The notes under the pieces were generated by a model. The model saw only the letters and a list, made by a program, of their open reading frames with translations, ran no database searches and had not been told where the DNA came from. This document shows, piece after piece, positions 1 to 5,991 of a stretch of DNA of 10,122 nucleotides. Source of the stretch: Ferrimicrobium sp. (GTDB lineage Bacteria; Actinomycetota; Acidimicrobiia; Acidimicrobiales; Acidimicrobiaceae); contig DAHXNM010000228.1 of assembly GCA_027365375.1 (NCBI GenBank), positions 1 to 10,122 on the forward strand. The letters run 5' to 3'. The position numbers and the translations under genes are program-made. The stretch's first letter is position 1, and every line of letters starts with the position of its first letter.

Positions 1-93
1 CGTCAACTCCTGTTGATCAAGGGTGCCGTTCCGGGTCCACGTGGTGCGATGGTTGTCATTCGCGATACGGTGAAAGGCGGGAAGCGGATATGA
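1..93 (+). CDS. rplC: Large-subunit ribosomal protein L3, C-terminal end only (cut by window start)
   Basis: Reading from base 1 gives about 30 codons ending in TGA at 91-93. The translation contains LLLIKGAVPGPRGAMVVIRD, which matches the conserved C-terminal strand region of L3 (typically KGAVPGPKGG followed by a hydrophobic strand). L3 is an early 23S rRNA-binding protein whose extension reaches toward the peptidyl transferase centre; that part lies upstream of the window. The stop overlaps the rplD start as ATGA, which is typical of translationally coupled S10-operon genes. Position immediately before rplD is the canonical location. Only the last portion is visible, so length and N-terminal features cannot be judged. 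Confidence 0.93.
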   Translation, partial: RQLLLIKGAVPGPRGAMVVIRDTVKGGKRI

Positions 94-731
94 CCCAGCA
101 GGCAAAGGTTGTCGGTGTCACCGGCAGTCTCGATGGAGAGATTGTTCTCGTAGATCATGTTTTCGATGTGCCAGCTAACGTTGGTCTGTTGCATCAGGTT
201 GTGGTAGCCGAGGAGGCTAACCGTCGACGGGGTACGCATTCGACAAAGACGCGCGCAGAGGTGTCTGGTGGTGGCGCTAAGCCGTTCCGCCAGAAGGGAA
301 CTGGTAATGCACGCCAGGGCTCGACCCGCGCTCCACAGTTCACAGGGGGCGGAATCGTTCATGGCCCTCGACCGCGTAGCTATGTGCAAGCGACGCCCAA
401 GAAGATGGTAAGAGCCGCTCTTAAGCAGGCGCTCTCCGACAGAGCTCGTGGTGGCGCTATATACGTGCTACGCGGAGAGTTGGAGACACCCTCGACAAAG
501 GGCGCTGTCAACATCGTCCAAGTCGCCGGCTTAGCCGGTAAGAATGTCTCGCTCGTGGCACTACCCACAGAGGGTGGTATCGTCAGGAGTTTTCGCAACC
601 TTCCTGAGCTCATGATCGCAACCCCGGCATCGCTTTTGACGCGTACCGTGCTTACCAGCGATGTGGTGCTCTTCACCGAGGCTGGGTTGTCCGCTATTGT
701 TGATCGCTTAAGTGACAGGGAGAGTGAATAA
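90..731 (+). CDS. rplD: Large-subunit ribosomal protein L4
   Basis: This 213-residue protein has the usual L4 length (about 200-215). The diagnostic part is the long basic loop at residues ~45-100, containing KPFRQKGTGNARQGSTRAPQ and then GGGIVHGPRPRSY. In known ribosomes this loop enters the 23S core and lines the nascent-peptide exit tunnel near the macrolide site, opposite L22. The C-terminal half (about 105-205) is the alpha/beta globular domain on the solvent side. The ATG start overlaps the rplC stop by 4 nt, preceded by a GGCGGGAAG purine tract inside rplC. In E. coli L4 also represses the S10 operon through its leader RNA; that leader lies outside this window, so such control cannot be assessed here. 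Its stop TAA shares one base with the next start. Confidence 0.98.
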   Translation: MTQQAKVVGVTGSLDGEIVLVDHVFDVPANVGLLHQVVVAEEANRRRGTHSTKTRAEVSGGGAKPFRQKGTGNARQGSTRAPQFTGGGIVHGPRPRSYVQATPKKMVRAALKQALSDRARGGAIYVLRGELETPSTKGAVNIVQVAGLAGKNVSLVALPTEGGIVRSFRNLPELMIATPASLLTRTVLTSDVVLFTEAGLSAIVDRLSDRESE

Positions 732-1027
732 TGCACGCTGGGGATCGTTACCAGGTGTTGCGCAGGCCACTCGTGTCTGAGAAGAGCTATAACCTCATGG
801 ACACCGGTGTCTACACCTTCGAGGTTGATACCGATGCCACCAAGATTGATGTCCGCAAGGCGGTTGAGAAGCTCTTCGAGGTCAAGGTGGCCAAGGTTAA
901 CACGCTGAACCGTAAGGGTAAGTCGACTCGGAATCGACGCACCGGTAAGGTCAGCTTTCGTCCGGATACCAAAATCGCTTACGTGACACTTCGCGAGGGT
1001 TTTGCTATCGAGTTGTTGCAGAGGTAG
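731..1027 (+). CDS. rplW: Large-subunit ribosomal protein L23
   Basis: This 98-residue protein matches the length and pattern of L23. The N-terminus has the conserved RRPLVSEKS segment (about residues 11-19), followed by YTFEVDTDATKIDVRKAVEKLF and the VNTLN strand. A basic loop (KGKSTRNRRTGKVSFR, residues ~62-77) precedes the last strand. L23 binds 23S rRNA at the tunnel exit and is the docking site for trigger factor, signal recognition particle and the SecYEG translocon, so it works physically with the secY product encoded 8 kb downstream. The ATG overlaps the rplD stop by one base, with AGGGAGAG just upstream in rplD. A 6-nt spacer follows before rplB. Confidence 0.98.
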   Translation: MHAGDRYQVLRRPLVSEKSYNLMDTGVYTFEVDTDATKIDVRKAVEKLFEVKVAKVNTLNRKGKSTRNRRTGKVSFRPDTKIAYVTLREGFAIELLQR

Positions 1028-1033
1028 GTAGAT

Positions 1034-1870
1034 ATGGCGATTCGTAGACGCAAACCAACCAGCGCGGGACGGCGTTTCCAGTCCGTCTCAACTTTTGATG
1101 AGCTGACAAAGAAGGCTCCTGAGAAGTCCTTGCTGCAGCCGAAGTCGAGCAGTGGAGGACGAAACTCGAAGGGCCGCAAGACGGCCCGACACCGGGGTGG
1201 CGGACATAAGCAGCAGTATCGTCTGATCGATTTCAAGCGCACCAAGGATGGGGTTCCAGCTACGGTGGCTGCGATCGAGTATGACCCAAATCGAAATGCT
1301 CGTATTGCCCTGCTTCATTACCATGACGGTGAAAAGAGATATATTCTCGCCCCTCGTGGTTTGAAGGTTGGCGATAAGGTCCAGTCGGGAGTCGGAGCTG
1401 ATATTACGGTTGGCAATGCCTTGCCGTTGCGTGCTATCCCAGTTGGGTCTGTAGTTCACAACGTGGAGTTGCGTCCTGGTCAGGGAGGCAAGATCGCCAG
1501 AAGTGCGGGTATGAGTGTTCAGCTCGTCGGTCGTGACGAGGTATACGCCACCCTGCGGCTTCCATCGACTGAGATGCGGAGGGTTCCTGCAGATGCGCGT
1601 GCCACCATAGGTGAGGTTGGTAACGCGGAGTTTGAGTTGCTCTCGATTGGTAAGGCAGGTCGTAACCGCTGGAAGGGCGTGCGCCCGCAGACTCGTGGTG
1701 TCGCCATGAACCCTGTTGATCACCCACTTGGTGGTGGTGAAGGAAAGACTTCGGGTGGCCGTCACCCAGTGTCACCTTGGGGTAAGCCAGAGGGTCGCAC
1801 TCGGCGCGCACATCGTGATTCCGATCAGTTAATTATTCGACGACGTCGCGGTCGCGGAGCCAGGAGATAG
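1034..1870 (+). CDS. rplB: Large-subunit ribosomal protein L2
   Basis: This 278-residue protein is full length for L2 (about 273-280). The N-terminus (MAIRRRKPTSAGRR, then APEKSL) has actinobacterial style. RGGGHKQQYR near residues 54-63 is the conserved rRNA-binding segment, followed by OB-fold and SH3-like domains. The C-terminal signature is present as MNPVDHPLGGGEG then GGRHPVSPWGKP. L2 is required for subunit association and peptidyl transferase centre assembly; the first His of the signature (His230 here, counting Met) corresponds to the functionally important E. coli His229. The second signature His, usually present in DHPHGGGEG, is Leu232 here. The tail is strongly basic (IIRRRRGRGARR). 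The ATG is preceded by GAGGTAGG at a normal distance. A 3-nt spacer separates it from rpsS. Confidence 0.99.
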   Translation: MAIRRRKPTSAGRRFQSVSTFDELTKKAPEKSLLQPKSSSGGRNSKGRKTARHRGGGHKQQYRLIDFKRTKDGVPATVAAIEYDPNRNARIALLHYHDGEKRYILAPRGLKVGDKVQSGVGADITVGNALPLRAIPVGSVVHNVELRPGQGGKIARSAGMSVQLVGRDEVYATLRLPSTEMRRVPADARATIGEVGNAEFELLSIGKAGRNRWKGVRPQTRGVAMNPVDHPLGGGEGKTSGGRHPVSPWGKPEGRTRRAHRDSDQLIIRRRRGRGARR

Positions 1871-1873
1871 TAG

Positions 1874-2155
1874 ATGCCTAGAAGTCTTAAAAAGGGCCCA
1901 TTTGTCGATGACCATCTGCTTAAGAAGGTCGACGATCTCAATGAGAAGAATGAGAAGCGAGTTATAAAGACCTGGTCTCGGAGATCGACAATCATCCCAG
2001 ATATGGTTGGTCACACCATCGCTGTCCATGACGGCCGCAAGCATGTTCCGGTCTACGTGACGGAGTCCATGGTTGGGCACAAGCTTGGTGAATTCGCACC
2101 GACTCGGACCTTCCGGTACCATGCAGGTCAAGAGAAGACAGCGAGGAGAAGATAG
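1874..2155 (+). CDS. rpsS: Small-subunit ribosomal protein S19
   Basis: This 93-residue protein has the exact usual length of S19. It starts with MPRSLKKGPFVDDHLLKKV and carries the family signature around STIIPDMVGHTIAVHDGRKH (about residues 38-57), then VYVTESMVGHKLGEFAPTR. S19 binds the 16S rRNA head together with S13, near the A-site finger contact with the large subunit. The last residues (QEKTARRR) form the basic C-terminal tail that in known structures reaches toward the decoding region. AGGAGA sits 7 nt upstream of the ATG, inside the end of rplB. The TAG stop shares its last G with the GTG start of rplV, indicating coupled translation. Confidence 0.99.
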   Translation: MPRSLKKGPFVDDHLLKKVDDLNEKNEKRVIKTWSRRSTIIPDMVGHTIAVHDGRKHVPVYVTESMVGHKLGEFAPTRTFRYHAGQEKTARRR

Positions 2156-2955
2156 TGGCGCAGACGTTAGAGGCGAATCAAGCACGCGCGGTTCTCCGTT
2201 ACTTCCGCATGAGTCCTACTAAGGCTCGACAAGTGCTCGATCTCATTCGCGGCAAGTCGGCGGTTGACGCCATTCGGGCGCTTTCATTGGTTAATCGAGA
2301 GGCCAGCGAGGTAGTGGGCAAGTTGCTTGCCTCGGCGGTCGCCAACGCGACTGTTCGCTACGGACTCGGTGCCGATGAGGTGTTTGTCGCTGCTGCGTTC
2401 GCCGATGAGGGTCCCACGATCAAGCGATTTCGGCCGCGAGCACGTGGCCGAGCAACACGTATTCGCAAGCGTAGTTGCCACATCACCATCGTTGTCGAGG
2501 AGATGCCACTCGAGATGCGACGCGTTGAGGCGGCGAAGAGTTCCGGCCGCCAGAGTGCACGTCGTGCTCAGAGGGTAGCCTCATCTCGCGGTGCTGTGAC
2601 AGAACCAGAGGCGCGGGTTCTTGGAACTGGGCAAGTGGACGAGAATAGCAGCGTTGGAGATCCAGCTATCGAGGGTGTTGACACTGCCGTGGCGTCGAGT
2701 GCGATTGACGCAGCAGTGATCGAGGCACAGGCTGTCGAGACTGAGGTAGCAGAGACCGAGACAGTCGAGACCCAGACGGTAGAGACCCAGACAGTAGAGC
2801 CTGGGGTTGCCGACGTTGAAGTTGTCGAGCCGGTGCCAGGAGAAGTCTCTGGGCAATCGGTCGATACTACCCAAGACACTCCGATCGTAGGGCAAGACGC
2901 CGCGATTGCAGATGATGAACCGGCGGTCGCCGAAGAAGGACAGGAGGACTCATAG
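2155..2955 (+). CDS. rplV: Large-subunit ribosomal protein L22 with a ~150-residue acidic C-terminal extension
   Basis: At 266 residues this is more than twice the usual L22 length (about 110-120). Residues 1-116 are an ordinary L22: YFRMSPTKARQVLDLIRGK near the N-terminus and the tunnel-lining hairpin region DEGPTIKRFRPRARGRATRI followed by the last strand HITIVVEE. After residue ~116 comes a short basic linker (about 120-145, rich in Arg, Ser and Ala) and then a low-complexity acidic tail rich in Glu, Val, Thr, Ala and Asp to the end, including a pentapeptide repeat at residues 194-218. Actinobacterial L22 often has some extension (Mycobacterium about 197 residues), but this one is long. 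The tail is one open frame and ends at the TAG overlapping rpsC, so it is not a run-on artefact. The GTG start (2155) overlaps the rpsS stop by one base and follows GAGGAGAA. The function of the tail is unknown; it is probably disordered and exposed on the solvent side. Confidence 0.96.
   Translation: MAQTLEANQARAVLRYFRMSPTKARQVLDLIRGKSAVDAIRALSLVNREASEVVGKLLASAVANATVRYGLGADEVFVAAAFADEGPTIKRFRPRARGRATRIRKRSCHITIVVEEMPLEMRRVEAAKSSGRQSARRAQRVASSRGAVTEPEARVLGTGQVDENSSVGDPAIEGVDTAVASSAIDAAVIEAQAVETEVAETETVETQTVETQTVEPGVADVEVVEPVPGEVSGQSVDTTQDTPIVGQDAAIADDEPAVAEEGQEDS
2734..2808 (+). repeat. Tandem 15-nt (pentapeptide) repeat inside the L22 tail
   Basis: Five consecutive in-frame 15-nt units encode residues 194-218 of L22. 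Each unit has the general form V/A-E-T/P-x-T/V; units 3 and 4 are both VETQT and are nearly identical in DNA (GTCGAGACCCAGACG and GTAGAGACCCAGACA). Units 1, 2 and 5 are diverged copies. The pattern suggests expansion by slippage or unequal recombination within a low-complexity coding segment, so copy number may vary between strains. This was read directly from the sequence; variability is inference. Confidence 0.85.
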
Positions 2956-3839
2956 TGGGTCAGAAGATACACCCTTATGGGTTCCGATTGGGTATAACAA
3001 CTGACTGGAAGTCGCGTTGGTTCGCAGAGAAGGATTACCAGAAGTGGGTCATCGAGGATTACAAAATCCGTTCGTGGCTCCAGCGGGAGTTAGCTACTGC
3101 GGCGGTGTCTCGAATCGATATAGAGCGTACTCGTGATCGTCTTAAGGTGGATATCCACACGGCTCGTCCGGGCATTGTCATTGGCAAGAAGGGCTCCGAG
3201 GTCGATCGACTACGCAAGGCTCTTGAGAAGCTAACTAGCTACCCACGAGTACAGCTCAATGTCGAGGAGGTACGTAACCCAGAGCTCGACGCCACGCTCG
3301 TGGCTCAGAGCATTGCTGATCAGATCTCTCGCAGAGTGAGCTTTCGAAGAGCGATGAAGCGCTCCATCCAGATTGTGATGAAGGAGGGTGGCAAGGGAGT
3401 CACTGTCCAGTGTTCAGGTCGGTTGGGTGGATCCGAGATGGCGAGGCGCGAGACGCACCGTGAAGGCCGGGTTCCACGGCACACGCTCCGAGCGGACATC
3501 GATTATGGCTTGCGAGAGGCACATACTAACTCTGGCACAGTCGGAGTCAAGGTTTGGATCTACCGTGGCGACATTGTTCCTTATCAGACTGCGGTAGCCG
3601 CGACAGTACGGCCATCGTTACCGGATCGCCCACGGCGTATTATCACAGCTGGTGGTGGCAGACGTCGCGCCGCTGATGAGGTGGCTGTCGATGAGGTTGT
3701 TGTATCCCCTCCTCCGACGGTCGAGGAGCCGGCAGTTCCCGAGGAGCTCGAACGCCTCCTTGCTGAGGAGGAAGATATCGAGCGTCGCACCAAAGAAGAG
3801 GGACACGAGGCGCCGCACTTCAAGAAGGAGGTGGATTAG
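2955..3839 (+). CDS. rpsC: Small-subunit ribosomal protein S3 with acidic C-terminal extension
   Basis: This 294-residue protein begins MGQKIHPYGFRLGIT (GTG start), the standard S3 N-terminus. The KH type-2 domain has its GxxG loop as GKKG at residues 77-80 in the context ARPGIVIGKKGSEVDRLRKAL. The C-terminal S3 domain runs through SGRLGGSEMARRETHREGRVP to KVWIYRGD (about 199-206). In the ribosome S3 sits on the head at the mRNA entry channel and contributes to helicase activity. Beyond about residue 212 there is an ~80-residue tail: first basic (RPRRIITAGGGRRR), then acidic with a probable helix (EELERLLAEEEDIERR). E. coli S3 is 233 residues and Mycobacterium about 274, so extension is an actinobacterial habit. 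AGGAGG lies 7 nt before the GTG, and the start overlaps the rplV stop by one base. Confidence 0.98.
   Translation: MGQKIHPYGFRLGITTDWKSRWFAEKDYQKWVIEDYKIRSWLQRELATAAVSRIDIERTRDRLKVDIHTARPGIVIGKKGSEVDRLRKALEKLTSYPRVQLNVEEVRNPELDATLVAQSIADQISRRVSFRRAMKRSIQIVMKEGGKGVTVQCSGRLGGSEMARRETHREGRVPRHTLRADIDYGLREAHTNSGTVGVKVWIYRGDIVPYQTAVAATVRPSLPDRPRRIITAGGGRRRAADEVAVDEVVVSPPPTVEEPAVPEELERLLAEEEDIERRTKEEGHEAPHFKKEVD
3825..3833 (+). promoter_or_regulatory. Strong Shine-Dalgarno sequence for rplP, overlapping the end of rpsC
   Basis: AAGGAGGTG is a full match to the anti-Shine-Dalgarno end of 16S rRNA and lies within the last codons of rpsC. Counting from the GGAGG end, it is 11 nt upstream of the ATG at 3843 and 17 nt upstream of the next in-frame ATG at 3849. 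The spacing favours the first ATG. Confidence 0.75.
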
Positions 3840-3842
3840 TCG

Positions 3843-4277
3843 ATGCTGATGCCCCGAAAAGTTAAGCACCGGAAGACCCATCGCGGTCGTCTTACCGGAA
3901 TGGCTAAGGGTGGTACCGAGGTCAGTTTTGGCCGTTATGGGATCCAGGCGCTTGAGCCGGGCTGGATTACGGCTAGGCAGATCGAGGCTGCTCGCGTAGC
4001 TATGACTCGTCACGTTCGACGTGGTGGTAAGGTTTGGATTCGTGTTTTCCCGGACAAGCCAGTCACCAAGAAGCCAGCAGAGACTCGCATGGGTTCAGGC
4101 AAGGGTAACCCCGAATTTTGGGTCGCCGTCGTGCGGCCTGGAAAGATCCTGTTCGAGCTCGATGGTGTCAGCGAAGAGCTCGGCCGTGAGGCCATGGAAC
4201 GCGCCATTCAGAAGCTCCCAATTAAGGCGCGCTTTGTCATCAAGGAGGGCGTGGAAGCCATTGGGGGTTCAAGGTGA
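3843..4277 (+). CDS. rplP: Large-subunit ribosomal protein L16
   Basis: This 144-residue protein has normal L16 length (136-144). It starts MLMPRKVKHRKTHRGRLTG, which matches the family start (ML-x-P-[KR]) and supports the ATG at 3843 over 3849. The core includes GRYGIQALEPGWITARQIEAAR, then KPAETRMGSGKGNPEFWVAVVRPGKILFEL, the conserved L16 signature. L16 binds near helices 38 and 89 of 23S rRNA, helps position A-site tRNA, and is added late in 50S assembly. The RMGSGKG segment is the loop pointing toward the peptidyl transferase centre. The TGA stop overlaps the GTG start of rpmC by 4 nt (GTGA). Confidence 0.98.
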   Translation: MLMPRKVKHRKTHRGRLTGMAKGGTEVSFGRYGIQALEPGWITARQIEAARVAMTRHVRRGGKVWIRVFPDKPVTKKPAETRMGSGKGNPEFWVAVVRPGKILFELDGVSEELGREAMERAIQKLPIKARFVIKEGVEAIGGSR

Positions 4278-4486
4278 GCAGCAAGGTTACTGAATATCGC
4301 GACATGCTCGATGATGAGTTAAATACCAAGCTTGGCGAGACAAAGGAGGAGCTCTTTAGGCTCCGATTCGCAATCGCTTCTGCTCAGGGAACTGATACGG
4401 CGAAGCTTGGGCAGCTCCGCAAGGAGATCGCTCGTATCGAGACGGTTTTGAGTGAGCGGCGAGTCGCTGCACGAGGAGGAAAGTAA
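4274..4486 (+). CDS. rpmC: Large-subunit ribosomal protein L29
   Basis: This 70-residue protein is an almost entirely helical two-helix hairpin of L29 type. The segment DDELNTKLGETKEELFRLRFAIASAQ (about residues 13-38) followed by LGQLRKEIARIETVLSERR (about 45-63) matches the family. L29 lies beside L23 at the peptide exit and contributes to the docking surface for targeting factors. The GTG start overlaps the L16 stop; the upstream G-rich tract (TTGGGGGTTC) is only a weak ribosome binding site, so initiation probably relies on coupling to rplP. The TAA stop shares a base with the rpsQ ATG. Confidence 0.97.
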   Translation: MSSKVTEYRDMLDDELNTKLGETKEELFRLRFAIASAQGTDTAKLGQLRKEIARIETVLSERRVAARGGK

Positions 4487-4755
4487 TGAGCGAGTCGGCC
4501 GAAGAGCGACCGCAGCGTAAGGTCCGCGAAGGGGTCGTCGCCTCTGATTCGATGGACCAGACGATTGTCGTTCTGGTGAATCAGCGAGTGCGCCACCCGC
4601 GCTACATGCGTACAATATCGAAGACAAAGAGATTGTACGTTCATGATATGAATAACGAAGCCCATGTTGGCGATACGGTCGAGGTCGAGGAGACCCGACC
4701 GCTCTCCAAGCTTAAGCGTTGGAGGTTGGTTCGAGTTGTGGAGCGTGCAAGGTGA
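4486..4755 (+). CDS. rpsQ: Small-subunit ribosomal protein S17
   Basis: This 89-residue protein has an OB-fold S17 pattern: REGVVASDSMDQTIVVLV (about residues 14-31), then RHPRYMRTISKTKRLYVHD, then VGDTVEVEETRPLSKLKRWRLVRVVE. The VEETRPLSK motif is the S17 signature. S17 binds 16S rRNA helices 7 and 11 early in 30S body assembly. The N-terminus has a short acidic lead (SESAEERPQ) common in actinobacterial S17. GAGGAGGAAA lies just before the ATG inside rpmC. The TGA stop overlaps rplN as GTGA, so this gene ends the S10-type segment without a gap. Confidence 0.98.
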   Translation: MSESAEERPQRKVREGVVASDSMDQTIVVLVNQRVRHPRYMRTISKTKRLYVHDMNNEAHVGDTVEVEETRPLSKLKRWRLVRVVERAR

Positions 4756-5120
4756 TTCAGCAAGAGAGTCGACTGCGTGTCGCGGATAATTCTGGGGCTC
4801 GCGAGGTGTTGTGCATTCGCGTACTCGGTGGCAGTCGCCGACGCTACGCCGGCATAGGCGATGTCTTCATTGCTACCGTCAAGGATGCCCTTCCCGGGGC
4901 AGGCGTGAAGCGCGGAGATGTTGTCAAGTGTGTCGTAGTGAGGACTCGCAAGGAGTCACGACGTGCCGACGGTAGCTACATCCGCTTTGATGATAATGCA
5001 GCAGTACTGATCAACGATCAGATGCAGCCTCGTGGAACACGTATCTTCGGGCCAGTTGGGCGCGAGCTTCGTGACAAGCGATTTATGCGTATCGTTTCGT
5101 TGGCACCGGAGGTGTTGTAA
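4752..5120 (+). CDS. rplN: Large-subunit ribosomal protein L14
   Basis: Starting at the GTG at 4752 gives 122 residues beginning (M)IQQESRLRVADNSGAREVLCIRV, the exact length and N-terminus of L14. A longer in-frame ATG at 4719 would add 11 residues lying inside rpsQ and unlike any L14, so it was rejected. The signature region GDVVKCVVVRTRKESRRADGSYIRFDDNAAVLIN follows (about residues 54-90), ending with GPVGRELRDKRFMRIVSLAPEVL. L14 is a small beta-barrel at the subunit interface; it contacts helix 14 of 16S rRNA and is the docking site for the silencing factor RsfS. The stop TAA shares its last base with rplX. In E. coli the spc operon promoter precedes this gene; here there is a 4-nt overlap. 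Confidence 0.98.
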   Translation: MIQQESRLRVADNSGAREVLCIRVLGGSRRRYAGIGDVFIATVKDALPGAGVKRGDVVKCVVVRTRKESRRADGSYIRFDDNAAVLINDQMQPRGTRIFGPVGRELRDKRFMRIVSLAPEVL

Positions 5121-5425
5121 TGCGGTTGAAGAGTGGAGATCGAGTCCGTGTGCTTTCGGGCAAGGACCGCGGGTCTGAGGGACAGATACTGAAGGCGTTC
5201 CCTGATGAAGGGAGAGTGCTGGTTGAGGGTGTCCATGTTGTCAAGCGGCACACCAAGGCTCGTGATGCTACCACTCCAGGTGGGATTATCGAGAAGTCGC
5301 TGCCGATAGACGCCTCGAACGTTGCGGTTGTATGTTCGTCCTGTGGCCCTACCCGGATAGCTATGGATGTAGATGAGTTCGGGAAGCGGTTTCGGGTATG
5401 CAGGAAGTGCAGGGCAGCGCTATGA
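5120..5425 (+). CDS. rplX: Large-subunit ribosomal protein L24 with candidate four-cysteine zinc site
   Basis: This 101-residue protein has the KOW motif at its N-terminus (LKSGDRVRVLSGKDRGSEGQIL, about residues 3-24) and the VEGVHVVKRHTKA and GGIIEKSLPIDASNV segments of L24. The C-terminal part has two CxxC pairs, Cys72/Cys75 and Cys94/Cys97, as CSSCGPTR and CRKC. This spacing matches the cysteine-containing form of L24 seen in many bacteria and could bind zinc; binding itself is inferred. L24 is one of the two assembly-initiator proteins of the 50S subunit and sits near the tunnel exit. GGAGGTG precedes the ATG, which overlaps the rplN stop by one base. The TGA overlaps the rplE ATG by 4 nt. 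Confidence 0.97.
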   Translation: MRLKSGDRVRVLSGKDRGSEGQILKAFPDEGRVLVEGVHVVKRHTKARDATTPGGIIEKSLPIDASNVAVVCSSCGPTRIAMDVDEFGKRFRVCRKCRAAL

Positions 5426-5991
5426 GTCCTACTAAGACCGAACGACCTAGGTTGAAGGTCCGCTACCAGCAAGAGGTAAGAGCGCAGCTGTTCGAGTCTC
5501 TGGGCGTGGTGAACATACATCAGGTTCCTACCCTGGATAAAATAGTCGTCAATATGGGGGTCGGACGGGCGACGCAACAGCAGTCACTGCTGGAGGGTGC
5601 TATCCGCGATCTTGAGACGATTACTGGTCAGAAGCCAGCTACCCGTCGCGCGCGTAAATCAATCGCGGCGTTCAAGCTGAGAGAGGGTATGCCCATAGGC
5701 GCGATGGTTACACTCCGTGGTGACCGCATGTGGGAGTTTTTTGATCGACTGGTCGCCATCGCTATCCCCCGCATCCGAGATTTTCGTGGGTTGAACCCAC
5801 GCTCATTTGATGGGCACGGGAACTATTCGTTTGGTGTCAATGAGCAGTTGATCTTCCCGGAGATCGACTACGACAAGATTGATGCCACTCGTGGCATGGA
5901 TATTACCATCGTTACTACGGCTGACTCTGATGCACAGGGCAAGGCTTTGTTGCTTGCCTTTGGCTTCCCATTCCGGAAGGAAGGTTTGTAA
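5422..5991 (+). CDS. rplE: Large-subunit ribosomal protein L5
   Basis: From the ATG at 5422 the product is 189 residues (family about 178-190), starting MSPTKTERPRLKVRYQQEV. A further upstream in-frame ATG at 5398 would overlap rplX by 28 nt and add eight residues that are simply the rplX cysteine region in another frame; the ATGA overlap at 5422 fits the local pattern better. Family motifs are VPTLDKIVVNMGVG, TGQKPATRRARKSIAAFKLREGMPIG, and DFRGLNPRSFDGHGNYSFG. L5 binds 5S rRNA with L18 in the central protuberance and contacts P-site tRNA and S13 across the interface. The gene abuts rpsN with no spacer. Confidence 0.98.
   Translation: MSPTKTERPRLKVRYQQEVRAQLFESLGVVNIHQVPTLDKIVVNMGVGRATQQQSLLEGAIRDLETITGQKPATRRARKSIAAFKLREGMPIGAMVTLRGDRMWEFFDRLVAIAIPRIRDFRGLNPRSFDGHGNYSFGVNEQLIFPEIDYDKIDATRGMDITIVTTADSDAQGKALLLAFGFPFRKEGL

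Noticed and set aside
1088..1765. 225-codon open frame on the minus strand opposite rplB
   Set aside because: It lies wholly inside a certain L2 gene, its translation has no recognisable domain, and it is the kind of shadow frame common opposite conserved genes with biased codons.
2568..2972. 134-codon minus-strand frame opposite the L22 tail, rich in Ser/Thr/Val
   Set aside because: Its low-complexity composition is just the antisense reading of the repetitive L22 tail. No ribosome binding site or family resemblance supports it.
3652..4013. Overlapping small frames around the rpsC end (plus and minus strand)
   Set aside because: They are out-of-frame readings of the charged S3 tail and the L16 start, without ribosome binding sites or recognisable products.
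4719..4751. Upstream ATG extension of rplN
   Set aside because: It adds 11 residues unlike any L14 and lies in rpsQ; the GTG at 4752 gives the exact family length and N-terminus.
5398..5421. Upstream ATG extension of rplE
   Set aside because: The added eight residues are the rplX cysteine region read in another frame; the ATGA overlap at 5422 fits the operon pattern.
5785..5801. Inverted repeat CGTGGGTT-G-AACCCACG inside rplE
   Set aside because: It encodes the highly conserved R-G-L-N-P-R of L5, so the symmetry is most simply explained by protein constraint; the loop is only 1-3 nt and no U-run follows.
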